A DNA stretch of 64,000 bases from Nocardia mexicana NBRC 108244. Its GTDB lineage: Bacteria > Actinomycetota > Actinomycetes > Mycobacteriales > Mycobacteriaceae. Both the position numbers and the translations under genes were made by a program. This document shows, one piece after another, positions 34,769 to 43,255 of this stretch. How positions within the stretch are numbered: position 1 is the stretch's first letter; each line of letters begins with the position of its first letter. The DNA is taken from the NCBI RefSeq assembly GCF_001613165.1, contig NZ_BDBV01000052.1:53613-117612 (forward strand), written 5' to 3'. Under the pieces are notes generated by a model. That model saw only the letters and a list, made by a program, of their open reading frames with translations. It was not told the DNA's origin and did not search any database.

Positions 34769-34925
34769 CGACGGTACTCCCGGACGGTGAACTCCCCCAG
34801 GGCTCCACAGGGGTGACGAGAGGGCGGACAACTGCGGGCGGCAGCCCTTGCCACCTGCATGTTCGCGGTTCCGCACGGGCTCGATAGGGTGTCACGGCAA
34901 CATCCGGGCGAACAGAAGGTAACCA

Positions 34926-36320
34926 ATGAACGAGACGAGCACCGCGCGCGACGGCCTGCGCACCGGCCTGCGCCGTCGGCACATGACGATGCTCGCGATC
35001 GGCGGCGCGGTGGGGGCCGGGTTGTTCGTGGGCAGCGGCGCGGTGATCAAGACTGCGGGCCCGGCGGCGGTGCTGTCCTACACGGCGGCCGGGGTGCTGG
35101 TGCTGTGCGTGCTGCGGGCGCTGGGCGAGATGGTGGTGGCCCGCCCCGTAGCGGGATCGCTGGCCGAGTATGCGCGAATCGCGTTGGGCCCCTTCGCCGG
35201 ATTCACCGTCGGCTGGCTCTACTGGTACATGTACGTGATCCTCGTCGGCGCGGAGGCCACGGCGGGCGCCGCGATCCTGGCCGACTGGATCGACCTGCCG
35301 CAGTGGGTGCTCGCCGCCGCGCTGCTGATCGTGATGACCGCGGTCAATCTGATCTCCGTGCGCTCGTTCGGCGAATTCGAGTTCTGGTTCGCCTCCATCA
35401 AGGTCGCCGCGATCGTGGTCTTCCTGATCCTGGGCGTGCTGTACGTGCTGGGGCTGTGGCCGAACGGTCATACCGGGTTCGGCAATCTCACCGTGCACGG
35501 CGGATTCACGCCGAACGGCTGGACCGGTGTGCTGTCGGCGATCGTCGTGGTGATCTTCGCCTTCGGCGGCACCGAGATCGTGACGCTGGCCGCGGCCGAG
35601 AGCGCCGAGCCGGGCAAGGCGGTGGCCCGGGCCACCAGCAACGTGCTGTGGCGGGTCGCGCTGTTCTACGTGGCGTCGATCCTGCTGGTGGTGACGATCC
35701 TGCCGTGGGACGACGCCAAGGTGCTGACCAGCCCGTTCGTCAGCGCGCTGGACACGATGGGCGTGCCCGCCGCGGGCACCGTCATGCAGGTGGTGATCCT
35801 GACCGCAGTGCTGTCGGTGCTGAACTCGGCGATCTACGTGTCCTCGCGGATGCTCTACGTGCTGACCCGCGACGGCGATGCCCCGGCCGGGCTGGTGCGG
35901 GTGAACCGCCGCGGCGTGCCCGCTCGGGCCGTGCTGCTGGGGACCGTCGCCGCCTGGTGCGCGGTGGTGGCGTCCTACGTTTCGCCGGACCGGGTCTTCA
36001 CGTTCCTGGTGAACTCGATCGGCGTGCTGCTGGCGTTCCTGTATCTGGCGGTGATGTTCTCCCAGTTGCGGTTACGCGCCCGCCTGCAGCGCGAGGACCC
36101 CGCCGCCCTCACCTATCGCCTGTGGTTCTACCCGTACCTGAGCTGGCTGGTGATCGCAGTCTTGGGCGCGGTGCTGGTCTCGGCGGCGGTGATGTCCTCT
36201 ATGCGCACCCAGTTGATCTCCTCCACAATCACTTTGGTGGTCGTGGCAGCGATCTACCCCCTACGCGCCAAGTTCGGCAAGACGCCGCCGGTACGGGAAG
36301 TACACATACTCACCCACTAG
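34926..36320 (+). CDS. APC-family amino acid permease
   Basis: The 464-residue permease has about 12 membrane helices and the N-terminal APC signature MLAIGGAVGAGLFVGSGAVI. It also has PVAGSLAEYARIALGPFAGF, typical of the AnsP/GabP/CycA group. The substrate cannot be told from the sequence. ATG at 34926 follows AGAAGG. A strong hairpin lies 20 bp past the stop. Several helices contain Trp-rich turns such as WLYWYMY, as in this group. Confidence 0.9.
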   Translation: MNETSTARDGLRTGLRRRHMTMLAIGGAVGAGLFVGSGAVIKTAGPAAVLSYTAAGVLVLCVLRALGEMVVARPVAGSLAEYARIALGPFAGFTVGWLYWYMYVILVGAEATAGAAILADWIDLPQWVLAAALLIVMTAVNLISVRSFGEFEFWFASIKVAAIVVFLILGVLYVLGLWPNGHTGFGNLTVHGGFTPNGWTGVLSAIVVVIFAFGGTEIVTLAAAESAEPGKAVARATSNVLWRVALFYVASILLVVTILPWDDAKVLTSPFVSALDTMGVPAAGTVMQVVILTAVLSVLNSAIYVSSRMLYVLTRDGDAPAGLVRVNRRGVPARAVLLGTVAAWCAVVASYVSPDRVFTFLVNSIGVLLAFLYLAVMFSQLRLRARLQREDPAALTYRLWFYPYLSWLVIAVLGAVLVSAAVMSSMRTQLISSTITLVVVAAIYPLRAKFGKTPPVREVHILTH

Positions 36321-36339
36321 CCCCGAACGACAGACTGAT

Positions 36340-36375
36340 CCCAGCCCTCACGGCCTAGGGGCCGTGAGGGCTGGG
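36340..36375. terminator. Hairpin terminator of permease gene
   Basis: CCCAGCCCTCACGGCC and GGCCGTGAGGGCTGGG form a perfect 16-bp stem with loop TAGG, 20 bp past the permease stop. Its inner arm GCCCTCACGGCC recurs in the hairpin at 36655-36690. Confidence 0.9.
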
Positions 36376-36447
36376 AATATTAGTGTCTGCGCCAGGAGCG
36401 AGGAATCACTGCGTGGTGCGGGTGCTTCGTGCTTCGTACTTCGTACT

Positions 36448-36516
36448 GCGGGCTGTTCTCGATCTGTGTCGCGGGCTGTTCCCGACCTGTGTCGCGGGCT
36501 GTTCCCGACCTGTGTC
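36448..36516. repeat. Three 23-bp tandem repeats
   Basis: Three exact-length units begin GCGGGCTGTT and end CTGTGTC. Units 2 and 3 are identical; unit 1 differs by two bases (TTCTCGAT for TTCCCGAC). They lie between the twin hairpins and code for nothing recognisable. Confidence 0.9.
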
Positions 36517-36555
36517 GCGCGCTACTTCCCCATTCGCGCGCTACGCACACAATTT

Positions 36556-36656
36556 TTCCGCGGCGCTACGCATCCTATTTTCCGCGGTGCTACGCCATCC
36601 TATTTTCCGCGGTGCTACCCACACTAATTTCCGCGGTGCTACGCATATTAATTTCC
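36556..36656. repeat. Four 23-25-bp tandem repeats
   Basis: Four units share TTCCGCGGTGCTACGC (one with GGC for GGT) followed by an AT-richer tail such as ATCCTATT or ATATTAAT. They directly adjoin the second hairpin. They are unrelated in sequence to the three units before them. Confidence 0.85.
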
Positions 36657-36690
36657 CCGCCCTCACGGCCCCCAGGCCGTGAGGGCGGGG
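36655..36690. terminator. Hairpin terminator of MFS gene
   Basis: CCCCGCCCTCACGGCC pairs with GGCCGTGAGGGCGGGG around CCCA, a perfect 16-bp stem 22 bp past the leftward MFS stop. Twelve arm bases match the hairpin at 36340-36375. Confidence 0.9.
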
Positions 36691-36711
36691 ATCCAGCGCC
36701 CGCCGAAATGC

Positions 36712-37962
36712 TCAGTCGTCGCCGGCCGTGATGGCCGCGGCCTCGGCCTCGCTGTGCTCGGCCGGATCGTGGTCATCGACGTGGGCCAGCGCGGAACGAC
36801 CTGCCAGCAGTACCACCACACCGACGGCCGTACATCCCGCACCCACCCAGAACGGCAGTGCCACTTGGTGTTCCCCGAGCTTGCCCGCCAGGAAGGGCGC
36901 GGCCGCGCCGCCCACGAAACGGACGAAGCTGTAGGCCGCCGAGGCGGTCGAGCGCTCCACCGGCGCCGAGATCATCACGGCCTCGGTGATCAGCGTGTTG
37001 TTCACGCCCAGGAACAGCCCGGCCAGGACGGTACACACGACCAGCACAGGCGGGTGCTCGGCCCAGATCGCCATGGCCGCCAGATCCGCGGCGAACAGTG
37101 CCAGCGACACCGCGATCATCGGCACGGTCCCGAAGGCGCGCTGCAGTTTCGGCGCGAAGACGACCGAGGCCAGCGCCAGCAGCAGACCCCATCCGAAGAA
37201 GATGAACCCGATCGCGTAGGTGCCCATGTCCAGCGGGAACGGGGTGTAGGCGAGCAGTGTGAAGAAGCCGTAGTTGTACAGCAGTGCGGTGATGCTCACC
37301 AGGAGCAGCCCCGGAAATCGTAAAGCCTTGAACGGCGCGGTGATCGAGGTGCGCCGGGTCGGCTTGGGAGTCTCGGGCAGCAGCACCACGATCGCGATGA
37401 AGGCGATGGCCATCAGCACCGCGACGCCGAAGAACGGTGCGCGCCAACTGAATCCGCCGAGGAACCCACCGACCAGCGGCCCGGCGGCGATGCCGATGCC
37501 GAGCGCGGCCTCGTAGAGGATGATCGCCCGCGCCACACCGCCGGTGGCGGCGCCCACGATGGTGGCCAGTGCCGTCGCGATGAACAGGGCGTTGCCCAGG
37601 CCCCATCCGGCACGGAAGCCGACGATCTGCCCGACCGTCCCGGAGCTGCCCGCCAGCGCCGCGAACACCACGATGATCGCCAGCCCGGCGAGCAGCGTCT
37701 TCTTCGCGCCGAAGCGGCTGGAGATCACGCCGGTGATCAGCATGGCCACGCCGGTGACCAGCATGTAGCTGGTGAACAGCAGCGTCACCTGCGAGGGCGA
37801 GGCGTGCAGTTGCTCACCGATCGGCTTGAGGATCGGGTCGACCAGGCCGATGCCCATGAAGGCGATGACCGAGGCGAAGGCGACCGCCCACACGGATTTG
37901 GGCTGGCCGGTCTTGGCGGCAGGCGCGTCGGTGGCGGCGCGCGGCGAGAGAGTGGTGCTCAT
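36712..37962 (-). CDS. MFS drug-type efflux transporter
   Basis: The 416-residue transporter has about 12 membrane helices with the MFS loop motif SSRFGAKKTLLAG after helix 2 and a GAALG-type EAALGIGIAAGPLVGGFLGG in helix 5, typical of the drug:H+ antiporter group. It starts with ATG at 37962 in a TGATG overlap with the MarR gene, so the two are one operon. Efflux of a compound sensed by that MarR protein is likely. The substrate is unknown. The C-terminus ends in an acidic tail. Confidence 0.88.
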   Translation of the reverse strand: MSTTLSPRAATDAPAAKTGQPKSVWAVAFASVIAFMGIGLVDPILKPIGEQLHASPSQVTLLFTSYMLVTGVAMLITGVISSRFGAKKTLLAGLAIIVVFAALAGSSGTVGQIVGFRAGWGLGNALFIATALATIVGAATGGVARAIILYEAALGIGIAAGPLVGGFLGGFSWRAPFFGVAVLMAIAFIAIVVLLPETPKPTRRTSITAPFKALRFPGLLLVSITALLYNYGFFTLLAYTPFPLDMGTYAIGFIFFGWGLLLALASVVFAPKLQRAFGTVPMIAVSLALFAADLAAMAIWAEHPPVLVVCTVLAGLFLGVNNTLITEAVMISAPVERSTASAAYSFVRFVGGAAAPFLAGKLGEHQVALPFWVGAGCTAVGVVVLLAGRSALAHVDDHDPAEHSEAEAAAITAGDD

Positions 37963-38438
37963 CAACGCTCCTGAATCGAATCTTCTCGATACGCAGCCGA
38001 TTTCAGGGCCTCGAGCAGTTCGTCGAGCTCGTCGCTCAGATGGGCGAGCCGGGCAGCGTCGAAGCCGGGCAATCGCTGTGACATGGCGGTGCCGATCGCT
38101 CGGCGGGACGCGGACAAGCGCGCGCGTCCCGCCGGCGTCGGCTCGACGACCACGGCTCTGGAGTCGCCGGGATCGGTGGTGCGGTCGGCCAGTCCCGCCG
38201 CGATCAGCCTGCCGATCAGCGCCGTTGCCGACGGCTGGGAACACCCGTCGATCCGGGCGAACTCGCTGATCCGCAGCGGACCGCGCTCGTCGAGCACCGA
38301 CAGCGCGCGCACCATGGCCCGCGGCAGCCCGTCCCCGCCGAACGCCCCGGCCAGCCGCGTGAGCCTGCTCCCGGCGACGGCGATGTCGACCAGCAGCTCT
38401 TCACGACTCACGGACTGAACGGGGTTACTCGAACGCAC
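37962..38438 (-). CDS. MarR-family regulator of MFS gene
   Basis: The 158-residue regulator has the MarR winged helix: LRISEFARIDGCSQPSATALIGRLIAAGLADRTTDPGDSRAVVVEPTPAGRA in function, with the D-x-R wing present. GTG at 38438 is taken as start; GTG at 38411 is possible. Two palindromes lie 5-40 bp upstream, so it should repress its own operon until a ligand binds. Confidence 0.88.
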   Translation of the reverse strand: MRSSNPVQSVSREELLVDIAVAGSRLTRLAGAFGGDGLPRAMVRALSVLDERGPLRISEFARIDGCSQPSATALIGRLIAAGLADRTTDPGDSRAVVVEPTPAGRARLSASRRAIGTAMSQRLPGFDAARLAHLSDELDELLEALKSAAYREDSIQER

Positions 38439-38442
38439 GAAC

Positions 38443-38478
38443 AGTTAGTTTACTTAAACTAACTATCTATGTACATAG
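38443..38478. promoter_or_regulatory. MarR operators
   Basis: AGTTAGTTTA and TAAACTAACT form a perfect 10-bp inverted repeat around CT (38443-38464). A second perfect palindrome CTATGTACATAG follows at 38467-38478. The AT-rich stretch stands out from its GC-rich surroundings and is the promoter region of the MarR-MFS operon. Confidence 0.8.
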
Positions 38479-38542
38479 GCTAACTATGTAACTGCCTGTG
38501 AAATGCCGCACGACCCCATCGCCGACGAACCCGAGACCCACG

Positions 38543-38620
38543 CTTCACGCACCCCGTGTTCGTTCCCGCACCGGTTCTAGCACTCGTACGGAGTGCGCAA
38601 ACGTGCACGGAGTGTGCGAA
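38543..38620. repeat. Family-2 palindromic repeat, copy 2
   Basis: CTTCACGCACCCCGTG at the left pairs imperfectly with CACGGAGTGTGCGAA at the right, with nested CCGCAC and GTGCG stems. It shares CACGCACCCCGTGTTCGTTC with the next copy. It lies in the gap between the MarR promoter and the fadE33 3' end. Confidence 0.75.
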
Positions 38621-38680
38621 CCCCGCGCGGTAGGTGAAGTGTGCGCGGGTGGTGAACACGCGCCGTGGGAGACCTGTAGG

Positions 38681-38760
38681 CACTCCTTACGCACCCCGTG
38701 TTCGTTCACGCACGGGTTACAGCACCTGTAAGGAGTGCGCGAATGCGCGCGGGGTGCGTG
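38681..38760. repeat. Family-2 palindromic repeat, copy 3
   Basis: ACGCACCCCG and CGGGGTGCGT form the outer stem (38689-38759), and CACTCCTTAC/GTAAGGAGTG a nested stem. It ends 10 bp before the fadE33 stop, so it can end that leftward operon. About 75% of it matches copy 2 by eye. Confidence 0.75.
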
Positions 38761-38769
38761 GAGGGTGGG

Positions 38770-39849
38770 TCAGGCGGGGCGGGCCAGGGGGCGGGCGGGG
38801 GTGCCGAAGAGTTGGGTGTCGGCGTGGGCGCGTTTGAAGTAGAGGTGGGCGTCGTGTTCCCAGGTGATGGCTATGCCGCCGTGCATTTGGACCATTTCGC
38901 CGACGACCGTGTCGAAGGCCTGGGAGCAGTGGATGCGGGCGGCGGCGAGGTCCAGGGCCGCGTCGGGGGCTCCTGAGGTTGCGAGCGCCGTCGTCGGTTC
39001 GGGGAGGCCCGCGATGGCGGTGTAGGCGGCCGAGCGGGCCGATTCCACCAGCACGTACATATCCGCCATCCGGTGCTTGAGCGCCTGGAAGCTGCCGATC
39101 GCGCGGCCGAACTGTACCCGGGACTTGGTGTATTCGACCGTCAGCTGCAGGCACTGGTCCGCGGCGCCGACCTGCTCGGCAGCCAGTGCGGCCCAGGCGA
39201 TGTCGCGTAGCCGGGCGGTGACGGTGGCCGCGTCGCCTCCCAGTTTCCGGGCGGGTGCCGCGGCGAAGGCGATCTCCGTGAGGCGTCGGGTCGTATCCAT
39301 CGTCGGCGACACCGTACGGGTTGTTTCCGGTGCGTCGGCGTCGATTTCGTACATGCCGTCGGCCGTGAGCACGATCAGGGTGTCGGCCACGGCGCCGTCG
39401 ACCACGTAATGCGCGGTGCCGCTGAGGGTTCCGTTCTCCGCCCGTACGCCCGGGGTGTCCCAGCCGCGCGGCCCCGCCCAGCACAACGCCAGGGTGCGAG
39501 CGCCCTCGGCCACCTCGGGCAGCAGCCGGGCGCAGGCCTCGGCATTGCCGGACAGCAGCAGTGCCTGCGCGCCGAGCACCGCCGAGCCGAGCATGGGCGG
39601 CGCGTGCAGGGTGCGGCCCAGCTCCTCGACGACGACCAGGGCCGCGGTCAGTCCGGCGCCGATCCCGCCGTATTCCTCCGGAATCGCCAGCGCCGCAACG
39701 CCGACCTGCTCGCACAGCAGCGTCCAGAGCTGCTCGTCATAACCCAGCTCACCGTCGACAGCACGCCGCAGCACGGAGCTGTCCCCGTGCTTGGCCAGGA
39801 CGGCCCGGACCGTGGCGGCGAGCTCCTGCAGCTCCGCGTTGTCACTCAT
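38770..39849 (-). CDS. fadE33: FadE33-type acyl-CoA dehydrogenase
   Basis: The 359-residue acyl-CoA dehydrogenase has PEEYGGIGAGLTAALVVVEELG near the N-terminus and the C-terminal blocks YTKSRVQFGRAIGSFQALKHRMAD and QMHGGIAITWEHDAHLYFKRA. It resembles the shortened subunit type that works in a heteromeric pair. Order and strand with fadE32 and fadE31 fit M. tuberculosis fadE31-33, which act in HIP ring breakdown. ATG at 39849; codons further upstream lie in a duplicated segment and do not match the family. Confidence 0.83.
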   Translation of the reverse strand: MSDNAELQELAATVRAVLAKHGDSSVLRRAVDGELGYDEQLWTLLCEQVGVAALAIPEEYGGIGAGLTAALVVVEELGRTLHAPPMLGSAVLGAQALLLSGNAEACARLLPEVAEGARTLALCWAGPRGWDTPGVRAENGTLSGTAHYVVDGAVADTLIVLTADGMYEIDADAPETTRTVSPTMDTTRRLTEIAFAAAPARKLGGDAATVTARLRDIAWAALAAEQVGAADQCLQLTVEYTKSRVQFGRAIGSFQALKHRMADMYVLVESARSAAYTAIAGLPEPTTALATSGAPDAALDLAAARIHCSQAFDTVVGEMVQMHGGIAITWEHDAHLYFKRAHADTQLFGTPARPLARPA

Positions 39850-39960
39850 ACCTGGCCTCCCAATTGGTTTCGGACCTTGTCGCCGAGATATCCGGTCGCC
39901 GAGCCCGGTTCGGCGGGCAACCGGACCGGCTCGCCGCAATTTCCGCCACTCTGTGCGGCG

Positions 39961-40092
39961 GCCGTCCGGATCCAGGAGCAGAGTTCACCGCTGATGATCA
40001 CGTCGTCGCTCCCGGAGCATCGCGCAGTTCCGCTCCGTTCTGTGCCCGGCGGACATCGGCGATGAGCCAGGCGGACCGGAGCGGCTCGCTGG
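39961..40092 (-). pseudogene. Decayed copy of the fadE32 3' end
   Basis: This segment matches the fadE32 terminus at 40131-40256 over about 130 bp, including CCGGATCCAGGAGCAGAG and CCAGGCGGACCGGAG, with small indels. Read on the minus strand it gives RSAWLIADVRRAQNGAEL and then a stop, against RSAWGTADFHRARIAAAL in fadE32. It therefore looks like a tandem duplication of the last 25 codons or so plus downstream DNA, now diverged. It lies between fadE32 and fadE33. An alternative is a remnant of a lost fadE paralogue. Confidence 0.7.
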
Positions 40093-40167
40093 ACCGGCCA
40101 CCGTGCCCACCGTGCTTCGATGCGCCCGCGGCGGTCCGGATCCAGGAGCAGAGCTCACCTCGGATGA

Positions 40168-41166
40168 TCACGCGGGTGCTCCCTCACGCAGGGCGGCTGC
40201 GATCCGGGCGCGGTGGAAATCGGCCGTGCCCCAGGCGGACCGGAGGGCCGTGACCCTGGTCAGCCACAGTGACACGTCGCATTCGGCGGTGTAGCCGATG
40301 GCGCCGTGCACCTGCAGGGCGATGCGTGCGGTGCGGTAGGCCGCCTCGCCGCAGGCCAGCTTCGCCGCCGACACGTCGCGGGCGCGGTCGGGCGAATTCA
40401 GGCTCAGCGCCGCGCGATTCAGTAGCGGCTCCGCCATTTCCAGGCCGATGAGCGCATCGGCCAGATGGTGCTTGACCGCCTGGTACTGCCCGATCGGCTT
40501 GCCGAACTGGTGCCGCTGCTTGGCGTAGGCCACGCTGGTGTCCAGCAGCGCCCGGCCCGCGCCGAGCAGCTGTGCCGCGGCCGCCAGCGCACCGGCGTCG
40601 AACCCGGCATCGACTGCCGCGCGCACCGCATCGCCCTCGGCGACAACATCATTCGTGGCGACGGTGAACAGGCGTCGCGCCGCATCCACCGACCGCACGT
40701 GCTCGGTGCGATGCGCGGTGTAGAGCCGGTCACCGTCGGCCACCAGCACCACCTCGGCGGTGTCGGCGTCCACCGCGGGCGCCTGCGGCGACAGCGCGAT
40801 CGTTCCCAGCGCCTGCCCGTCGGCGAAGGCCGCCAGCCACCGCCGCGCCAGGGCGGAATCCGGAAGCGCCTGCAGCAGTGTGGGAATCACCGCGGCCGTT
40901 TCGACCAGCGGTCCCGGCACGGCCGCCCGGCCGATCTCCTGCAGCGCGACCACCAGGTCGATCGCCTCGGCGCCCATGCCGCCGTGGTCCTCGTCGATGG
41001 CCAGACCGAGCGCGCCCGCGCCGGCCAACTGGCGGATCAGGCCGCGACCGCTGCGGTGGTCGCCACCGCCCCAGGCCCGGATGATGCCCGGCGTCCCCGC
41101 CGCGTCGCACATCTTGCGCAGGCTGTCGGCGAAATCGCGCTGTTCGGGCGCTAGTGCAAATCTCAT
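40168..41166 (-). CDS. fadE32: FadE32-type acyl-CoA dehydrogenase
   Basis: The 332-residue protein has the acyl-CoA dehydrogenase fold with DEDHGGMGAEAIDLVVALQEIG, YAKQRHQFGKPIGQYQAVKHHLADAL and VHGAIGYTAECDVSLWLTR. The middle beta domain is weak, as in paired subunits. It fits FadE32 by order between fadE31 and fadE33. ATG at 41166; a start four codons upstream is possible but less like the family. A diverged second copy of its 3' end follows it. Confidence 0.83.
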   Translation of the reverse strand: MRFALAPEQRDFADSLRKMCDAAGTPGIIRAWGGGDHRSGRGLIRQLAGAGALGLAIDEDHGGMGAEAIDLVVALQEIGRAAVPGPLVETAAVIPTLLQALPDSALARRWLAAFADGQALGTIALSPQAPAVDADTAEVVLVADGDRLYTAHRTEHVRSVDAARRLFTVATNDVVAEGDAVRAAVDAGFDAGALAAAAQLLGAGRALLDTSVAYAKQRHQFGKPIGQYQAVKHHLADALIGLEMAEPLLNRAALSLNSPDRARDVSAAKLACGEAAYRTARIALQVHGAIGYTAECDVSLWLTRVTALRSAWGTADFHRARIAAALREGAPA

Positions 41167-41233
41167 CGAGCGGTCCAATCGGGGGTAAAAGCGTGGGAGT
41201 GGTGCTGCGCGAGCATGATTCGCCTCCGACCTG

Positions 41234-42364
41234 TCACCGCGGCAGGCCGAGCAGCCGCTCGGCGATGATGTTGTGCTGAATCTCGTTGGTGCCCGCGTAG
41301 ATCGGGCCGGCCAGAGAGAACAGGTACCCGTCGGTCCAGCCGCTGCTCTGCTCGGCCGCAGGGCCCAGCAGATCCAGGGCGGTCTCGTGCATGGCGATGT
41401 CGAGCTCGGACCAGAACACCTTGTTGACCGACGATTCCGCGCCCAGCTTGCCGCCCTCGGACAGCCGGGTCACGGTGGCCAGCGTGTTGAGCCGGTAGGC
41501 CTCGGCGCCGATCCACGCGTCCACCACGCGATTTCGCGCCGCGGTGTCGGACGGGTCGGTGGTGTCGCGCCACAGCTCGAGCAGGCGCTGCGCGGTCGCG
41601 TTGAACCGTCCCGGGCTGCGCAGCGACAGGCCGCGCTCGTTGCTCGAGGTGCTCATCGCGACCCGCCAGCCCTCGTTCGGCGTGCCGATCACGTCGCGAT
41701 CGGGGACGAAGACGTTGTCCAGGAAGATTTCCGCGAAGCCGGGCTCGCCGTCGAGCTGCGGAATGGGCCGGACGGTGACCCCGTCGGCCGAAAGCGGGAA
41801 CATCACGTAGGTGAGGCCGCGATGGCGCTCGGCCTCCGGATCGCTGCGGAACAGCCCGAATCCCCAATCCGCAAACGAGGCACGGGAACTCCAGGTCTTC
41901 TGACCGTTGAGGATCCAGCCGCCGTTGGCGCGGCGGGCGCTGGACCGGATGCCCGCCAGGTCGCTACCGGCCTCCGGCTCCGACCAAGCCTGCGCCCAGA
42001 TGTCGTCTCCCCGGGCCATCCGCGGCAGAATGCGCTCCAGCTGTTCCGGAGTGCCGTGCTCGAAAAGCGTTGGCGCCAAAAGGAAGATGCCGTTCTGGCT
42101 GACACGTCCGGGCGCCGCCGCGGCGTAGTACTCCTCCTCGAACAGCACCCATTCCAGCAGCGAGGCATCGCGCCCGCCGTACTCGGTCGGCCAGGACACG
42201 ACGGACAGCCGCGCCTCGGCCAGCGTGCGCTCCCACTCCCGGTGCGCCTCGAAACCCGCCTGGGTGTCCATCGACGGCAGCGGGGTCGCCGGGACGTTGG
42301 TGCGCAGGAACTCCCGGACCTCGAGCCGGAACTGTTCGGTGGCCGCGTCGTAGTCCAGATCCAT
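41234..42364 (-). CDS. fadE31: FadE31-type acyl-CoA dehydrogenase
   Basis: The 376-residue protein is a complete acyl-CoA dehydrogenase: AWSEPEAGSDLAGIRSSARR, NGQKTWSSRASFADWGFGLFR and a C-terminal PIYAGTNEIQHNIIAERLLG with the family's catalytic region. It fits FadE31. In M. tuberculosis fadE31-33 are KstR2-controlled and needed for breakdown of rings C/D. ATG at 42364 directly follows the stop of the enoyl-CoA hydratase gene. fadE32 begins 67 bp downstream. Confidence 0.85.
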   Translation of the reverse strand: MDLDYDAATEQFRLEVREFLRTNVPATPLPSMDTQAGFEAHREWERTLAEARLSVVSWPTEYGGRDASLLEWVLFEEEYYAAAAPGRVSQNGIFLLAPTLFEHGTPEQLERILPRMARGDDIWAQAWSEPEAGSDLAGIRSSARRANGGWILNGQKTWSSRASFADWGFGLFRSDPEAERHRGLTYVMFPLSADGVTVRPIPQLDGEPGFAEIFLDNVFVPDRDVIGTPNEGWRVAMSTSSNERGLSLRSPGRFNATAQRLLELWRDTTDPSDTAARNRVVDAWIGAEAYRLNTLATVTRLSEGGKLGAESSVNKVFWSELDIAMHETALDLLGPAAEQSSGWTDGYLFSLAGPIYAGTNEIQHNIIAERLLGLPR

Positions 42365-43255
42365 CTACTCCGCCCCGTTCTGATTCTGTGCCGCACTGGC
42401 TTTCATGGATTTCGCGTTCATGCCGCCCAGTGAGCCCGCGCCGACCTCGGCATTGTGGGCATGCGCGAAGTGGTGCAGGCCGAACACCGAGTCCATGCCC
42501 GCGCGCATGCCCATCAGGTCCTCGCACTGGTTGACGGCCTTCTTGGTGAGCGCCAGCCCGAATTGCGGCATGGCGGAGATCTTTTCGGCCAGCTCCAGGG
42601 CCTGTGCCTCGAGCTCCTCGCGCGGCACCACCCGGTTGACCATGCCCCACTCGTAGGCCTGCACGGCGGTGAATCGGTCACCGGTGAACAGGATCTCCTT
42701 GGCACGTCGCGGCCCCAGCATCCAGGGGTGGGCGAAGTACTCGACGCCCGGAATGCCCATGCGCACTACGGGATCGGAGAAGAAGGCGTCGTCGGAGGCG
42801 ACGATGAGATCGCACGACCACGCCAGCATGAGCGCCCCCGCGATGCAGGCGCCCTGCACCACGGCGATCGTCGGCTTGGGCATCTCCCGCCAGCGGCGGC
42901 ACATGCCCAGATAGACCTCGGACTCGCGGGCGAAGCGCTGATCGCCGCCGGGGCGGTCGACGTGGTCCCACCACAGCGCCGCCTTGTTCTCGTAGTGCAC
43001 GTGGTGATCGCGTCCCGGCGTGCCGATGTCGTGACCGGCGGAGAAGTGTTTTCCGTTGCCCGCCAACACGATCACCTTGACCTCCGCGTCCTCGACGGCG
43101 CGGGTGAAGGCGGCGTCGAGCGCGTAGGTCATCACCGAGTTCTGCGCGTTGCGGTACTGCGGCCGGTTCATCGTGACGATCGCTATCGGGCCCCGGCGCT
43201 CGTAGGTGACGACCTCGCCTTCGTCGGGGATCTGCCCGTCGGGGTTCTCGGTCAC
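42365..43255 (-). CDS. Enoyl-CoA hydratase/isomerase family protein in HIP operon
   Basis: The 296-residue crotonase-fold protein has NGKHFSAGHDIG for the oxyanion hole and VQGACIAGALMLAWSCDLIVAS for CoA binding. A C-terminal HHFAHAHNAEVGAGSLGGMN extension is unlike short hydratases. It lies between fadD3 and fadE31, with a GTGA overlap to fadD3, so it should act on a HIP-derived CoA ester. It is not EchA20, which is encoded at 60 kb. The reaction is unknown. GTG start at 43255. Confidence 0.82.
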   Translation of the reverse strand: MTENPDGQIPDEGEVVTYERRGPIAIVTMNRPQYRNAQNSVMTYALDAAFTRAVEDAEVKVIVLAGNGKHFSAGHDIGTPGRDHHVHYENKAALWWDHVDRPGGDQRFARESEVYLGMCRRWREMPKPTIAVVQGACIAGALMLAWSCDLIVASDDAFFSDPVVRMGIPGVEYFAHPWMLGPRRAKEILFTGDRFTAVQAYEWGMVNRVVPREELEAQALELAEKISAMPQFGLALTKKAVNQCEDLMGMRAGMDSVFGLHHFAHAHNAEVGAGSLGGMNAKSMKASAAQNQNGAE

